Assembly (NCBI RefSeq): GCF_031010175.1
Contig: NZ_JAUAMB010000010.1
Coordinates: 62,001-126,000, forward strand
Reading direction: 5' to 3'
DNA from: Halomonas sp. SpR1
GTDB lineage: Bacteria; Pseudomonadota; Gammaproteobacteria; Pseudomonadales; Halomonadaceae
Length of the DNA: 64,000 bases
The translations under genes were made by a program, and so were the position numbers. Shown here piece after piece: positions 41,038 to 49,004 of the stretch. Under the pieces are notes generated by a model. The model saw nothing but the letters and a program-made list of their open reading frames with translations. It was not told the DNA's origin and searched no databases. Each line of letters begins with the position of its first letter. Position 1 is the stretch's first letter.

Positions 41038-41967
41038 ATGCTTATGCCTCGACTTCCCTATACTTTTGATGCCGATCAGCGCTACCCAGTTGATTTGCAC
41101 ATGCACTCCACCGCTTCCGATGGCGCACTATCGCCCACCGAGCTGGTGACACTGTGCTTTGAGCGTGGGCTGACGCACATGTCGCTCACCGACCACGATA
41201 CCATGGACGGCATTGAAGAAGCGGGCCGTGCGGCGGAGCAATCTGGGTTGTGTCTTATTCCCGGCTGCGAGTTATCCACACGCTGGCAAGGGGTCAATAT
41301 TCATGTAGTGGCGCTGTTGCCCGGCGGCTTGCAGGGGCCAATGGTGGAAGGCCTGATTCAGCAGCGTGAAGCGCGCATTCAGCGTGCTGAAGTCATCGCC
41401 GAAAGGCTGGAAAAAGTCGGTTTATCCAACGCCCTGGAAAAAGCGCGCCTGCACGCAGGCAGCGACCGCCCCCTGGGCCGACCGGACTTTGCCCGCGCGC
41501 TGGTGGAGGAAGGCGTGGTGCCCGACTGGGCCAGTGCCTTCAAGCGTTATTTGGGCAGCGGCAAAAAGGGCGATGTTAAAGCCCACTGGCCGGAAATCAG
41601 CGAAGCGGTAGGTTGGATTGTCGACTCCGGCGGTGTGGCCGTAATTGCCCATCCACTGCGCCACGGCTTAACCCGGCGCAAGCGTGGCCTATTAATGGAT
41701 ACTTTCCAGGCCGCGGGCGGACAGGCGGTGGAGCTGGTCAGCGGCCAGCAGAATCCGGATAGCACCCGTGATCTGGCGCGTCAGCTAGTGGAGCGCGAAC
41801 TGTATGCTTCCATGGGCAGTGATTTTCACTTTCCCGGCAGCCACTCGGCCCCCGGCAGTATGAGCCTGGTGCCGCGCACGGCGGCACCCCCCATATGGCA
41901 GCACCCACGTCTGGTGCACCTGCGCGATGCGCCTGCTGGAATGCTGGCGGCAGGGGAACCCGCTTAG
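41038..41967 (+). CDS. rnm: 5'-3' exoribonuclease Rnm / PHP-domain phosphoesterase (YciV, TrpH)
   Basis: PHP-family metallo-phosphoesterase; the E. coli homologue matures the 5' ends of rRNAs and degrades short oligonucleotides. PHP motifs are all present: DLHMHSTASDG, SLTDHDTMDG, GCELST, VAVIAHPLR and GSDFHFPGSHS, supplying the metal-binding His/Asp. The 309-residue length is slightly over E. coli's. ATG 41038 or 41044; neither has a ribosome site, so a leaderless-like start is possible. yciO follows after a 14-bp tandem repeat. Confidence 0.9.
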   Translation: MLMPRLPYTFDADQRYPVDLHMHSTASDGALSPTELVTLCFERGLTHMSLTDHDTMDGIEEAGRAAEQSGLCLIPGCELSTRWQGVNIHVVALLPGGLQGPMVEGLIQQREARIQRAEVIAERLEKVGLSNALEKARLHAGSDRPLGRPDFARALVEEGVVPDWASAFKRYLGSGKKGDVKAHWPEISEAVGWIVDSGGVAVIAHPLRHGLTRRKRGLLMDTFQAAGGQAVELVSGQQNPDSTRDLARQLVERELYASMGSDFHFPGSHSAPGSMSLVPRTAAPPIWQHPRLVHLRDAPAGMLAAGEPA

Positions 41968-41996
41968 CGTTTACGCTATGTTTTAGAAGTGCAGTG

Positions 41997-42052
41997 ATAA
42001 GAGTACGGTTATACGAATACGTTTATATGAGTACAGTTGTACGAATGCGGTA
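41997..42052. repeat. Degenerate 14-bp tandem repeat between rnm and yciO
   Basis: Four adjacent 14-mers: ATAAGAGTACGGTT, ATACGAATACGTTT, ATATGAGTACAGTT and GTACGAATGCGGTA. Eight or more positions agree between most pairs. Confidence 0.8.
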
Positions 42053-42081
42053 CAAGAAGAGCCTACGGATAGGAGCTACCA

Positions 42082-42705
42082 ATGAGCCAATACTTTCAGA
42101 TTCACCCGGAAAACCCTCAAAAACGCCTGATTGATCAAGCGATTGCCATCATTCGTAAAGGCGGTGTGGTGGCTTACCCGACTGATTCGGGCTATGCGCT
42201 CGGCTGCCACCTGGGCGAGAAGAAAGCCATCGAGAAGATCAAATGGCTGCGTTCACTGGACGATAAACACAACTTCACCCTGGTGTGTTCCGACCTCTCG
42301 GAAATTGGCACCTACGCCAAGGTGGATAACGACGTGTTCCGGCTGCTGAAGGCCCACACGCCAGGGCCTTACACCTATATTCTGGATGCCACTTCCGAAG
42401 TGCCGCGCCTGCTGCTGCACCCCAAGCGCCGCTCCATTGGTGTACGCGTGCCGGATCACCGCATTACCCACGCGCTGCTGGCCGCATTAGGCGAGCCGCT
42501 GATGAGCGTCACGCTGATCCCGGTGGGCGATGACCTGCCCATGAACGACCCGGAAGAGATTCGCGAACGCTTTGGCGCCCACCTGGATGCCATTATCGAC
42601 GGCGGCGCCTGCCATTTAGACCCCACCAGCGTTATTGACCTGCGTGAACTGCCGCCGAAAATTATCCGCGAAGGGCGCGGTGATATTACGCCTTTTCAGG
42701 CTTAG
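42082..42705 (+). CDS. yciO: YciO family (Sua5/YrdC-like) protein
   Basis: Related to the threonylcarbamoyl-AMP synthases TsaC/Sua5, but YciO itself is a distinct paralogue with poorly known function. The 207 residues include the KGGVVAYPTDSGYALGC nucleotide-binding start, KKAIEKIKWLRSLDDKHNFTLVCSDLSE, HTPGPYTYIL, KRRSIGVRVPDH and a C-terminal GDITPFQA. ATG 42082 follows ATAGGAGCTACCA. Pairing with rnm is conserved in enterobacteria and pseudomonads. Confidence 0.93.
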   Translation: MSQYFQIHPENPQKRLIDQAIAIIRKGGVVAYPTDSGYALGCHLGEKKAIEKIKWLRSLDDKHNFTLVCSDLSEIGTYAKVDNDVFRLLKAHTPGPYTYILDATSEVPRLLLHPKRRSIGVRVPDHRITHALLAALGEPLMSVTLIPVGDDLPMNDPEEIRERFGAHLDAIIDGGACHLDPTSVIDLRELPPKIIREGRGDITPFQA

Positions 42706-42732
42706 TTTTAGCTGGAGGCTGCCTTGCTGGCA

Positions 42733-42840
42733 GCCTAATCGGTCGCGAGCTAAAGCTACCTCCCACTGGAGCCAAGATCCGGCCGGGAGGTGTCACTTCA
42801 AGCGAGCAGCCGGAGAGGTGCGTGCTGAAGCTACCTCTTT
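42733..42840. repeat. REP-like intergenic repeat, copies B and C
   Basis: Copy B carries the same 24-bp core as at 38378 (42743-42766). About 15 bp later GGGAGGTGTCACTTCAAG reads roughly as its inverse, which would make a hairpin, and a diverged direct copy (GCTGAAGCTACCTCTT) follows at 42823. No gene lies here. Confidence 0.7.
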
Positions 42841-42868
42841 CTGACGGCATGGTTAGGCTATTGGTTTT

Positions 42869-43801
42869 TTAGCTATCCTGGGGCGCGTTTTTGTCTGCGT
42901 CTCCCTCGTCGCTATTTTTTTGAGCTTCATCTTTTTTGTCGTCGTCTTTCTTGCGTGGGTCTTCGCTGTCTTCGTCGAGCCAGGTGCCGCAGCGCAGGCA
43001 GTAACGGGCGCGTTTTTCATGGCGTTCATGCCCGCAGCCGGGGCAGACTTCGTCTGAGTAGCGATCCTCGCGTATGGAACGGATCACCTGGGCGGAGAAT
43101 ACCCCGGTGGGCACCGCGATAATCGAGTAGCCCAGCAGCATCAGCACCATGGTGATCGCCTTACCCAGGGCGGTAGCGGGAACAATGTCGCCGTAGCCGA
43201 CCGTGGTCATGCTCACAATGGCCCAGTACATCGACATGGGAATACTGGTGAAGCCTGCTTCGGGGGATTCGATGGTGTACATCAAGGCGGCAAACAGCGT
43301 CACCACCATAAAAATAGAGCAGAAAAACAGCAGTATTTGACGCAGGCTGCGTTTGAGGGCGTCTAATAGCAAGCGTGCCTCACCAACAAACTCCATCAGG
43401 CGCAAAATGCGGAAAATACGCAGTACCCGGAGTATGCGAACAATCACTAACCCATGGGCGCCCGGCACCAGAAGCACCAGCCAAGTGGGTAGAATAGCGA
43501 TTAAATCGACGATGCCATAAAAGCTTTTTAGATAGAGTAACGGGCGTTCCAGGCAGTAGATGCGCACAACCAGCTCGATACTGAACAGCACTGTAAAGAG
43601 CCACTCAATGTAGAAAAACAGCTCCCCGTAGCGCTCGGCATAGCTCTCAATGCTGCCCAATAGAATGACGCCCACGCTTAACAAAATCGCCCCGATCAGG
43701 GCGATATCAAACGCCTTAGCGCCCGGTGTGTCAGACTCGAAAATGATATGAAACAGCCGCGCGCGCAGGCCTTCTCCGCCAGGGGTTAAGTGTAAATTCA
43801 T
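42869..43801 (-). CDS. Voltage-gated K+ channel with C-terminal zinc ribbon
   Basis: 310-residue six-transmembrane ion channel of the inner membrane. The S4 voltage sensor is RILRVLRIFRILRLMEF, with Arg every third residue (about 120-137); the pore helix and selectivity filter are SMTTVGYGDIVP (about 195-206), the K+ signature. After S6 comes a cytoplasmic double CxxC ribbon, CPGCG...CLRCG (about 248-272), then a highly charged Lys/Asp/Glu tail. The ribbon is not part of standard bacterial Kv channels. No regulatory RCK domain is present. Likely role: K+ flux and turgor/potential control, with the ribbon as a metal- or partner-sensing element (inference). Confidence 0.9.
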   Translation of the reverse strand: MNLHLTPGGEGLRARLFHIIFESDTPGAKAFDIALIGAILLSVGVILLGSIESYAERYGELFFYIEWLFTVLFSIELVVRIYCLERPLLYLKSFYGIVDLIAILPTWLVLLVPGAHGLVIVRILRVLRIFRILRLMEFVGEARLLLDALKRSLRQILLFFCSIFMVVTLFAALMYTIESPEAGFTSIPMSMYWAIVSMTTVGYGDIVPATALGKAITMVLMLLGYSIIAVPTGVFSAQVIRSIREDRYSDEVCPGCGHERHEKRARYCLRCGTWLDEDSEDPRKKDDDKKDEAQKNSDEGDADKNAPQDS

Positions 43802-43870
43802 TGCATCATCCTGAAGTGAGCCTGAGTGCTATCCTGAAGTCAGTGTTTAATAAAGGAGCTTAACTATCCG

Positions 43871-44770
43871 TTAGCGTAGCGCGGTTTGGAGCGCCAAGCG
43901 ATGGGCGAGTGCTAACGCCGCTTTACCGTAGGCCGTACTGGGCTGGCCGTGCGCATCGATCCCGCTGGAAAGTGCCTGGGCATAACCGCGCGCAGTGTCA
44001 TTCAGTTCGGGGTGGTTGGCGAGGATGCTCAGCGCCTGCTGGGCATCGCCAAGAAAGCTGGCTTGCTGGCTGTCATGGTAGGCGTCCAGCGCCAGCGTGG
44101 CACGGTGCAGCCACTCCGCCGGGGAGTGCGCTTCGGGTAGCGGCCAGTGTTGAGCGCTAAGGGCATTGCCACGGGATGCCTTGCTGCTGTCCGAAGGCCG
44201 CAGCGGCACCTGCTCAGCAAGCGTTAAGGCCAACGCCCACAGTGCTTCCGGCTCGCCGCCTTTTAATTCCAGCTCTGCTTCGCGAATTGGCGTGCGGTAG
44301 CCACCGCTAATAATTTCGCCTTCATCCAACACCAGCTCGATATGGCTCTCCTGGCCTGGTGTCCTCTCTTTTAGCTGCCAGCTACGGCGGGTGAAATCGG
44401 TGCTAAGTTGGGGTGCCAGGGCATCCAGCACACCGCTAAGCTCACCTTGAAAAGGGGGGAGTTTGGCAATTGAAGCGAGATCCAATTGAGGGCCAGTCAC
44501 CTGCCACTCCCACTCTTCGCGTTGCGAGAGCCCACCGCCACCCTGCCCAGCAGTTTTCACCGTTTGCAGCACCTGGCCGTCTACCTGACGCAGGCGCAGC
44601 GCAATGCGTGCCTTGGCCAAATCGCCCTGGGGGGTATCAAAGTAGGTGTTGGTCAGCGATTGCTTACGTGCTGGGTGAGAAGCGAGATGGGGGTGCTGAG
44701 CAAGCGCCGCAGGCCCTGCAGGGGCAAGGGCTAATTTCAGCTCCACTTCCATGGGATTTAGACTTTTCAT
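43871..44770 (-). CDS. CYTH-domain inorganic triphosphatase (YgiF-like)
   Basis: The N-terminal CYTH domain has the ExExK signature (MEVELKLAL) and charged strands lining the tunnel (NTYFDTPQGDLAKARIALRLRQV, QREEWEWQV, EAELELKGGE), so it should hydrolyse inorganic triphosphate or related polyphosphates. ATG 44770 is chosen because GAGGTGG lies 8 bp upstream; a GTG at 44782 is in frame. The C-terminal third (about 215-299) is helical with few recognisable features, shorter than the full CHAD domain of E. coli YgiF. Divergent from the phosphate-transport pair, which suits a phosphate-related role. Confidence 0.85.
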   Translation of the reverse strand: MKSLNPMEVELKLALAPAGPAALAQHPHLASHPARKQSLTNTYFDTPQGDLAKARIALRLRQVDGQVLQTVKTAGQGGGGLSQREEWEWQVTGPQLDLASIAKLPPFQGELSGVLDALAPQLSTDFTRRSWQLKERTPGQESHIELVLDEGEIISGGYRTPIREAELELKGGEPEALWALALTLAEQVPLRPSDSSKASRGNALSAQHWPLPEAHSPAEWLHRATLALDAYHDSQQASFLGDAQQALSILANHPELNDTARGYAQALSSGIDAHGQPSTAYGKAALALAHRLALQTALR

Positions 44771-44907
44771 GACGCTAGCCACCTCGTTATCGTGACATTT
44801 AAATGAATATTTGATTACATTTATGAACTTTTCATGACGGCGGCGGGCGCACTCTTTATACTGGCGCCGCCATTTCCCGGCTCCCCGAAAATAGGCTAAA
44901 AGGCATT

Positions 44908-45588
44908 ATGGTTACCTCCAATCCTTTTTCTTCGATGTTTGGCCGCTCGCCATTCCAGCCGCTATTGGCCCATATCGTCAAGGCGAATGAGTGCGCCGAT
45001 CAGCTGTTACCGTTTTTTGAAGCAACCCTAGCCAACGACTGGGACAAAGCGGCAGAGCTGCGCGAAAACGTCACCCGTTTAGAGCACGACGCCGATACGC
45101 TGAAAACCGAGCTGCGGTTGAACCTGCCCAACACCATGTTCCTGCCCGTCTCCCGCTCAGATCTGCTCGACCTGATCAGCGTACAGGACAAGATCGCCAA
45201 TAAGGTGCGTGACATTACCGGCATTATGCTGGGGCGTAAAATGCGCGTGCCGGCTGAGCTGGCTGAGCCGATGTGCAACTACATCCGCACCAGCGTTGCC
45301 TGCGTAGCGCAAGCGCGCCAAGCGCTGGAAGAGCTTAAGGATCTGCTGGAGTCTGGCTTTGGCAAAAACGTCTCCGATGTGATGCAGAAAATGATCCGCG
45401 AGCTGCACACCCTCGAACACCAGGCCGACGACCAACAGATCACCATTCGTCGCCAGCTGTTTGCGCTTGAAAGCGAGCTACCGCCCGTGGATGTGATCTT
45501 TCTCTACAAGATCATTGAGTGGGTGGGTGAACTATCCGACCGCGCCGAGCGCGTGGGTAGCCGTCTGCAGATCCTGACTGCCCGCTAA
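44908..45588 (+). CDS. PhoU-like protein (DUF47/TIGR00153)
   Basis: 226-residue all-helical protein of the DUF47 family, related to PhoU and nearly always encoded with a Pit transporter; thought to modulate it. Visible hallmarks are SMFGRSPFQPLLAHI, LEHDADTLKTEL, FLPVSRSDLLDLISVQDKIANKVRDI and LEHQADDQQITIRRQLF (the E-x3-D metal-binding helices). Only 10 bp separate it from pit. A TTTATACT -10-like element lies about 50 bp upstream. Confidence 0.93.
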   Translation: MVTSNPFSSMFGRSPFQPLLAHIVKANECADQLLPFFEATLANDWDKAAELRENVTRLEHDADTLKTELRLNLPNTMFLPVSRSDLLDLISVQDKIANKVRDITGIMLGRKMRVPAELAEPMCNYIRTSVACVAQARQALEELKDLLESGFGKNVSDVMQKMIRELHTLEHQADDQQITIRRQLFALESELPPVDVIFLYKIIEWVGELSDRAERVGSRLQILTAR

Positions 45589-45598
45589 GGGGACCTCC

Positions 45599-46864
45599 AT
45601 GCTGATTATTGCCCAGCACAGTGAAATCTTTATCATCCTGGCCTGTGTGTTTGGTTTTTTTATGGCCTGGGGCGTTGGTGCCAACGACGTCGCCAACGCG
45701 ATGGGAACCTCGGTGGGGTCGAAAGCGATTACCATCAAGCAAGCCATCCTTATCGCAGTTATTTTTGAGTTCCTTGGCGCTTGGTTGGCCGGTGGTGAAG
45801 TCACCGCGACCATTCGAGGGGGAATGCTTGACCCCGTACTGTTGGCGGATAACCCCCAACTGTTGGTTTACGGGATGCTCTCGGCGCTGTTAGCTGCCGC
45901 CATTTGGCTGATGATTGCCTCTTCCCGTGGGTGGCCGGTGTCTACCACCCACTCAATTGTCGGTGCTATCGTCGGGTTTGGCGCCGTGGGACTAGGTGTT
46001 GATGCGGTTGCGTGGAGCAAAGTTGGGCAAATAGCCTCTAGCTGGATTGTTTCGCCGCTGCTTGCCGGTACGATCGGTTTCGTGTTGTTCAAGTCGGTTC
46101 ATCACCTGATTTTTGAAAACGACGACCCTTTTGCCGCGGCCAAACGCTATGTGCCAGGCTATATCTTCCTGGTCGGCTTTATCGTCGCGATGGTGACGTT
46201 GACCAAAGGGTTGAAGCACATCGGCCTGCACTTAAGCTTTAGTCAGAGCCTGCTTATCTCCATTGTGATTGGCTTGATCATTACGGCGCTGGGCGTAGTG
46301 ATGGAGCGGCGGGTCAAATACGTACAGAACGCCAGCGACCATTTCGGTTATGCCAACGTTGAGCGTGTGTTCGGTGTGTTGATGATCTTCACCGCCTGCG
46401 CCATGGCCTTTGCTCACGGCTCTAACGACGTAGCCAATGCGGTGGGCCCGCTGGCGGCGGTCATTAGTGTGGTGCGTAGCGAAGGCGTGATTGATAGCGC
46501 AGCGCTGGTGCCCTGGTGGGTGCTGGTGTTGGGCGGCGGCGGTATCGTGGTGGGCTTGGTCACTTACGGCCATAAAGTGATTGCCACAGTAGGCACCGGC
46601 ATTACTGAACTGACGCCGAGTCGCGGTTTTGCCGCTACCTTAGCAGCGGCAACCACGGTGGTGTTGGCCTCAGGAACAGGCCTGCCAATTTCGACCACGC
46701 ATACCCTCGTTGGCGCAGTATTGGGCGTTGGCTTGGCGCGCGGGATGGCGGCGTTGAACCTGCGGGTTATCGGCACCATTGTGATGTCCTGGCTGATTAC
46801 CCTACCCGCGGGCGCGGGCCTGGCGATTCTGTTCTTCTTTATGTTCAAGGGCATGTTCGGCTAA
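45599..46864 (+). CDS. pit: Inorganic phosphate transporter, Pit family
   Basis: Low-affinity phosphate (metal-phosphate)/cation symporter. The 421 residues show about ten transmembrane helices and both PHO-4 signature repeats: GANDVANAMGTSVGSKAI (about 22-39) and AHGSNDVANAVGPLAAV (about 265-281), each followed by a second half with STTHSIVGA or STTHTLVGA. GGGGACCTCC precedes ATG 45599. Operon with the PhoU-like gene, ended by a long hairpin at 46909. Confidence 0.95.
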   Translation: MLIIAQHSEIFIILACVFGFFMAWGVGANDVANAMGTSVGSKAITIKQAILIAVIFEFLGAWLAGGEVTATIRGGMLDPVLLADNPQLLVYGMLSALLAAAIWLMIASSRGWPVSTTHSIVGAIVGFGAVGLGVDAVAWSKVGQIASSWIVSPLLAGTIGFVLFKSVHHLIFENDDPFAAAKRYVPGYIFLVGFIVAMVTLTKGLKHIGLHLSFSQSLLISIVIGLIITALGVVMERRVKYVQNASDHFGYANVERVFGVLMIFTACAMAFAHGSNDVANAVGPLAAVISVVRSEGVIDSAALVPWWVLVLGGGGIVVGLVTYGHKVIATVGTGITELTPSRGFAATLAAATTVVLASGTGLPISTTHTLVGAVLGVGLARGMAALNLRVIGTIVMSWLITLPAGAGLAILFFFMFKGMFG

Positions 46865-46908
46865 CAACAGGCTCGGATGCGTTTAGAAGTCGCCAAGCGG
46901 TAACATCA

Positions 46909-46976
46909 CAGCGGCATCTTCATGTTTATCTGCATTAGATTGAGCAGATTTACATTAGAAGGTGCCGCTGTTTTTT
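46909..46976 (+). terminator. Long-stem terminator of the phosphate transport operon
   Basis: CAGCGGCATCTTC (46909-46921) pairs with GAAGGTGCCGCTG (46958-46970), an inner ATCTGC/GCAGAT pair extends the hairpin, and six T residues follow. The whole arm spans over 25 bp. Confidence 0.88.
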
Positions 46977-47051
46977 GCGCTCTGGTAAAGTAACCTGATT
47001 GGATGTGGTAGATGCTTGGTTTTTCTTTCACCTGCTGCCGGAGAGCGGCCC

Positions 47052-48365
47052 TTGGATACGCGCTTCCCCTTTGTTGATTGGTTTCGTAACGCTTCCCCCT
47101 ACATTAATGCCCACCGGGGGCGAACCTTTGTCATCTTAATTGAAGGCGAAGCCATGGCGTCTGGCCGAGGGGAGCAGCTGATTCAGGATTTGGCTCTGCT
47201 ACATACCCTGGGCGTTCGCCTGGTGGTGGTATTCGGCATTCGCCCCCAGGTGCATGAAGCGCTCACCGCCGCTGGCGTTGAACCCACCCGTATCGATGGC
47301 CGTTGGGTCGCCGACCGCGCGGTGATGGCCCATGTGGAGCAGGTCGCTGCTCATCAGCGGCTATGGTTAGAAGCGCGGCTCTCCCTTGGCCTGCCCAGCA
47401 CGCCGCTGCACGGTGTCGAGCTCAGCGTAATCTCCGGCAATCTGGTGACCGCCAAGCCGCTAGGCGTGCGCGAAGGCGTGGATTTCGACCACAGCGGTGA
47501 AGTGCGCCGGGTGCGTGCCAGCGCCATTGAAGGCCTGTTGGAAAAGGGCTCCCTGGTGCTGCTGCCGCCGCTGGGTTTCTCCAGCACCGGCGAGGTGTTT
47601 GATCTGGACGCTTCAGAAGTTGCCCAGCACGCCGCCGTGGCCCTAAAAGCCGATAAGCTGATTCTGCTCGGCGAGTCGGAAGGTTTAGAAGATGAGCACG
47701 GCGCACTGCTGCGCCAGCTATCCCCAGCGGAGGCGGAGCCGAGGTTAACCCACGCCGTTCCAGGCAGCGAGTTAGCCCGCCACTTACAGGCCGCCTGCAC
47801 TGCCGCACGGGAAGGCGTGGCACGCACGCACCTGCTCTCCTGGCGCAACCACGACGCCTTGCTGGGTGAGCTGTTCACCCGCGACGGCGTGGGCACCATG
47901 ATCACCCAGCACCGCTACGAACAGCTGCGCCCGGCCACGCTCAATGATGTGGCGGGATTGCTGGAGCTGTTGGAGCCGCTAGAGCGGCGGGGCATGCTGG
48001 TGGCGCGCTCCCGGGAGCGCCTGGAACACGAAATTGATGACTACATGGTGATCGAACGCGACGGCATGGTGATTGGCTGCGCGGCGCTGCACGTGTTCAC
48101 TGATACCAGCATTGCCGAGCTGGCCTGCGTGGCGGTTCACGACAGCTACCGCGGCGGCGAGCGCGGCGAGCGCTTGGTCGAAGCCATGGAGCGCCGCGCC
48201 CGCCAGCGCGGTTTAACGGAAATATTCGTGCTGACAACCCACACGGCCCACTGGTTTGTGGAGCATGGCTTCCGTGCCGCCAGTCTGGAAGACCTACCGC
48301 CACTGAAACGCGAAACTTACAATCACGCCCGCAAATCGAAGGTACTGGTCAAGCAACTAACGTAA
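47052..48365 (+). CDS. argA: Amino-acid N-acetyltransferase (N-acetylglutamate synthase) ArgA
   Basis: Acetylates glutamate, the first step of arginine synthesis. N-terminal amino-acid-kinase-like domain (about 1-280, FVILIEGEAMASGRGEQLIQDLALLHTLGVRLVVVFG) that senses arginine, then a GNAT domain (about 290-437, EHEIDDYMVIERDGMVIGCAAL, VHDSYRGGERGERLV). I choose TTG 47052 because GGAGAG lies 6 bp upstream and the protein then begins near FVDWFRNASPYINAHRGRTFV, as in Pseudomonas; this gives 437 residues. A longer frame to 47016 has no ribosome site. Confidence 0.94.
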   Translation: MDTRFPFVDWFRNASPYINAHRGRTFVILIEGEAMASGRGEQLIQDLALLHTLGVRLVVVFGIRPQVHEALTAAGVEPTRIDGRWVADRAVMAHVEQVAAHQRLWLEARLSLGLPSTPLHGVELSVISGNLVTAKPLGVREGVDFDHSGEVRRVRASAIEGLLEKGSLVLLPPLGFSSTGEVFDLDASEVAQHAAVALKADKLILLGESEGLEDEHGALLRQLSPAEAEPRLTHAVPGSELARHLQAACTAAREGVARTHLLSWRNHDALLGELFTRDGVGTMITQHRYEQLRPATLNDVAGLLELLEPLERRGMLVARSRERLEHEIDDYMVIERDGMVIGCAALHVFTDTSIAELACVAVHDSYRGGERGERLVEAMERRARQRGLTEIFVLTTHTAHWFVEHGFRAASLEDLPPLKRETYNHARKSKVLVKQLT

Positions 48366-48402
48366 CCCGCTTTTAAAAGGGGGAACCGTTAGCACAGCTG
48401 AT

Positions 48403-48969
48403 TTATGAGCTGGAGCCTGGCGCTATTGAAAACAGCGCCGGCATTTTTTGCGCTTCTCGTTGAATATTCTCATCAATCGGTGTGTCGTAGGTTTTGAGCA
48501 AATAGCCCAGCACCGAATAGAAACCCACCATGGCGATCAGGTCGATCACCGCCTTGCGCCCGATCGCCTCGGCAAGTTCTGCTTCCTGGTTCTTGGCCAG
48601 CATGCGCTCGTCGAGCAACGCATCCACGGCCTTGACGATAAGCCCATCCACGCCTTCGGGGTTACCGCGAATGGCATTGATGCGGGCCTCGGGAAACCCC
48701 AGAGCGAGGGCGCGACTAACATGGTGGGCCCACTCGTACGCTGAGCCCATACGCAGGCCTGCACGTAGAATCACCACTTCGGTCAACTCCGGGCCTAACG
48801 CATTCTCCTTCACAACGTGTTGGCGCAAGGGCGCCCACGCTTTAAGCAGGGCTGGGTGGTGTGCCATGGTGCGATAGACGTTGAGTGCACCAGCAAAATC
48901 TTCGCGCAGAGGAGCGATTTCCTCAGGCCAGTCGGCGTCAGAAACAGGCGGGCAGGGAGACGATGTCAT
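48403..48969 (-). CDS. AhpD-like / carboxymuconolactone decarboxylase family protein
   Basis: 188-residue helical protein of the CMD/AhpD superfamily. LTEVVILRAGLRMGSAYEWAHHVSRALALGFPEARINAI is the family core, but the redox CxxC of AhpD is absent (AYEWAHHV in its place), so a peroxidase role through a disulfide is unlikely; the His residues may be catalytic as in decarboxylase-like members. ATG 48969 has AAAGGAGC 7 bp upstream. It lies just downstream of the aminotransferase on the same strand (gap 35 bp) and is convergent with argA. Confidence 0.85.
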   Translation of the reverse strand: MTSSPCPPVSDADWPEEIAPLREDFAGALNVYRTMAHHPALLKAWAPLRQHVVKENALGPELTEVVILRAGLRMGSAYEWAHHVSRALALGFPEARINAIRGNPEGVDGLIVKAVDALLDERMLAKNQEAELAEAIGRKAVIDLIAMVGFYSVLGYLLKTYDTPIDENIQREAQKMPALFSIAPGSSS

Positions 48970-49004
48970 GGGCGAGCTCCTTTCAGATAGTTGTTATTTC
49001 ATCA

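Noticed and set aside
44783..44880. Pho box upstream of the PhoU-like/pit genes
   Set aside because: TTCAT and GTCAC occur 11 bp apart on the minus strand, but the flanks do not fit two full repeats and the position relative to the -10 is poor.
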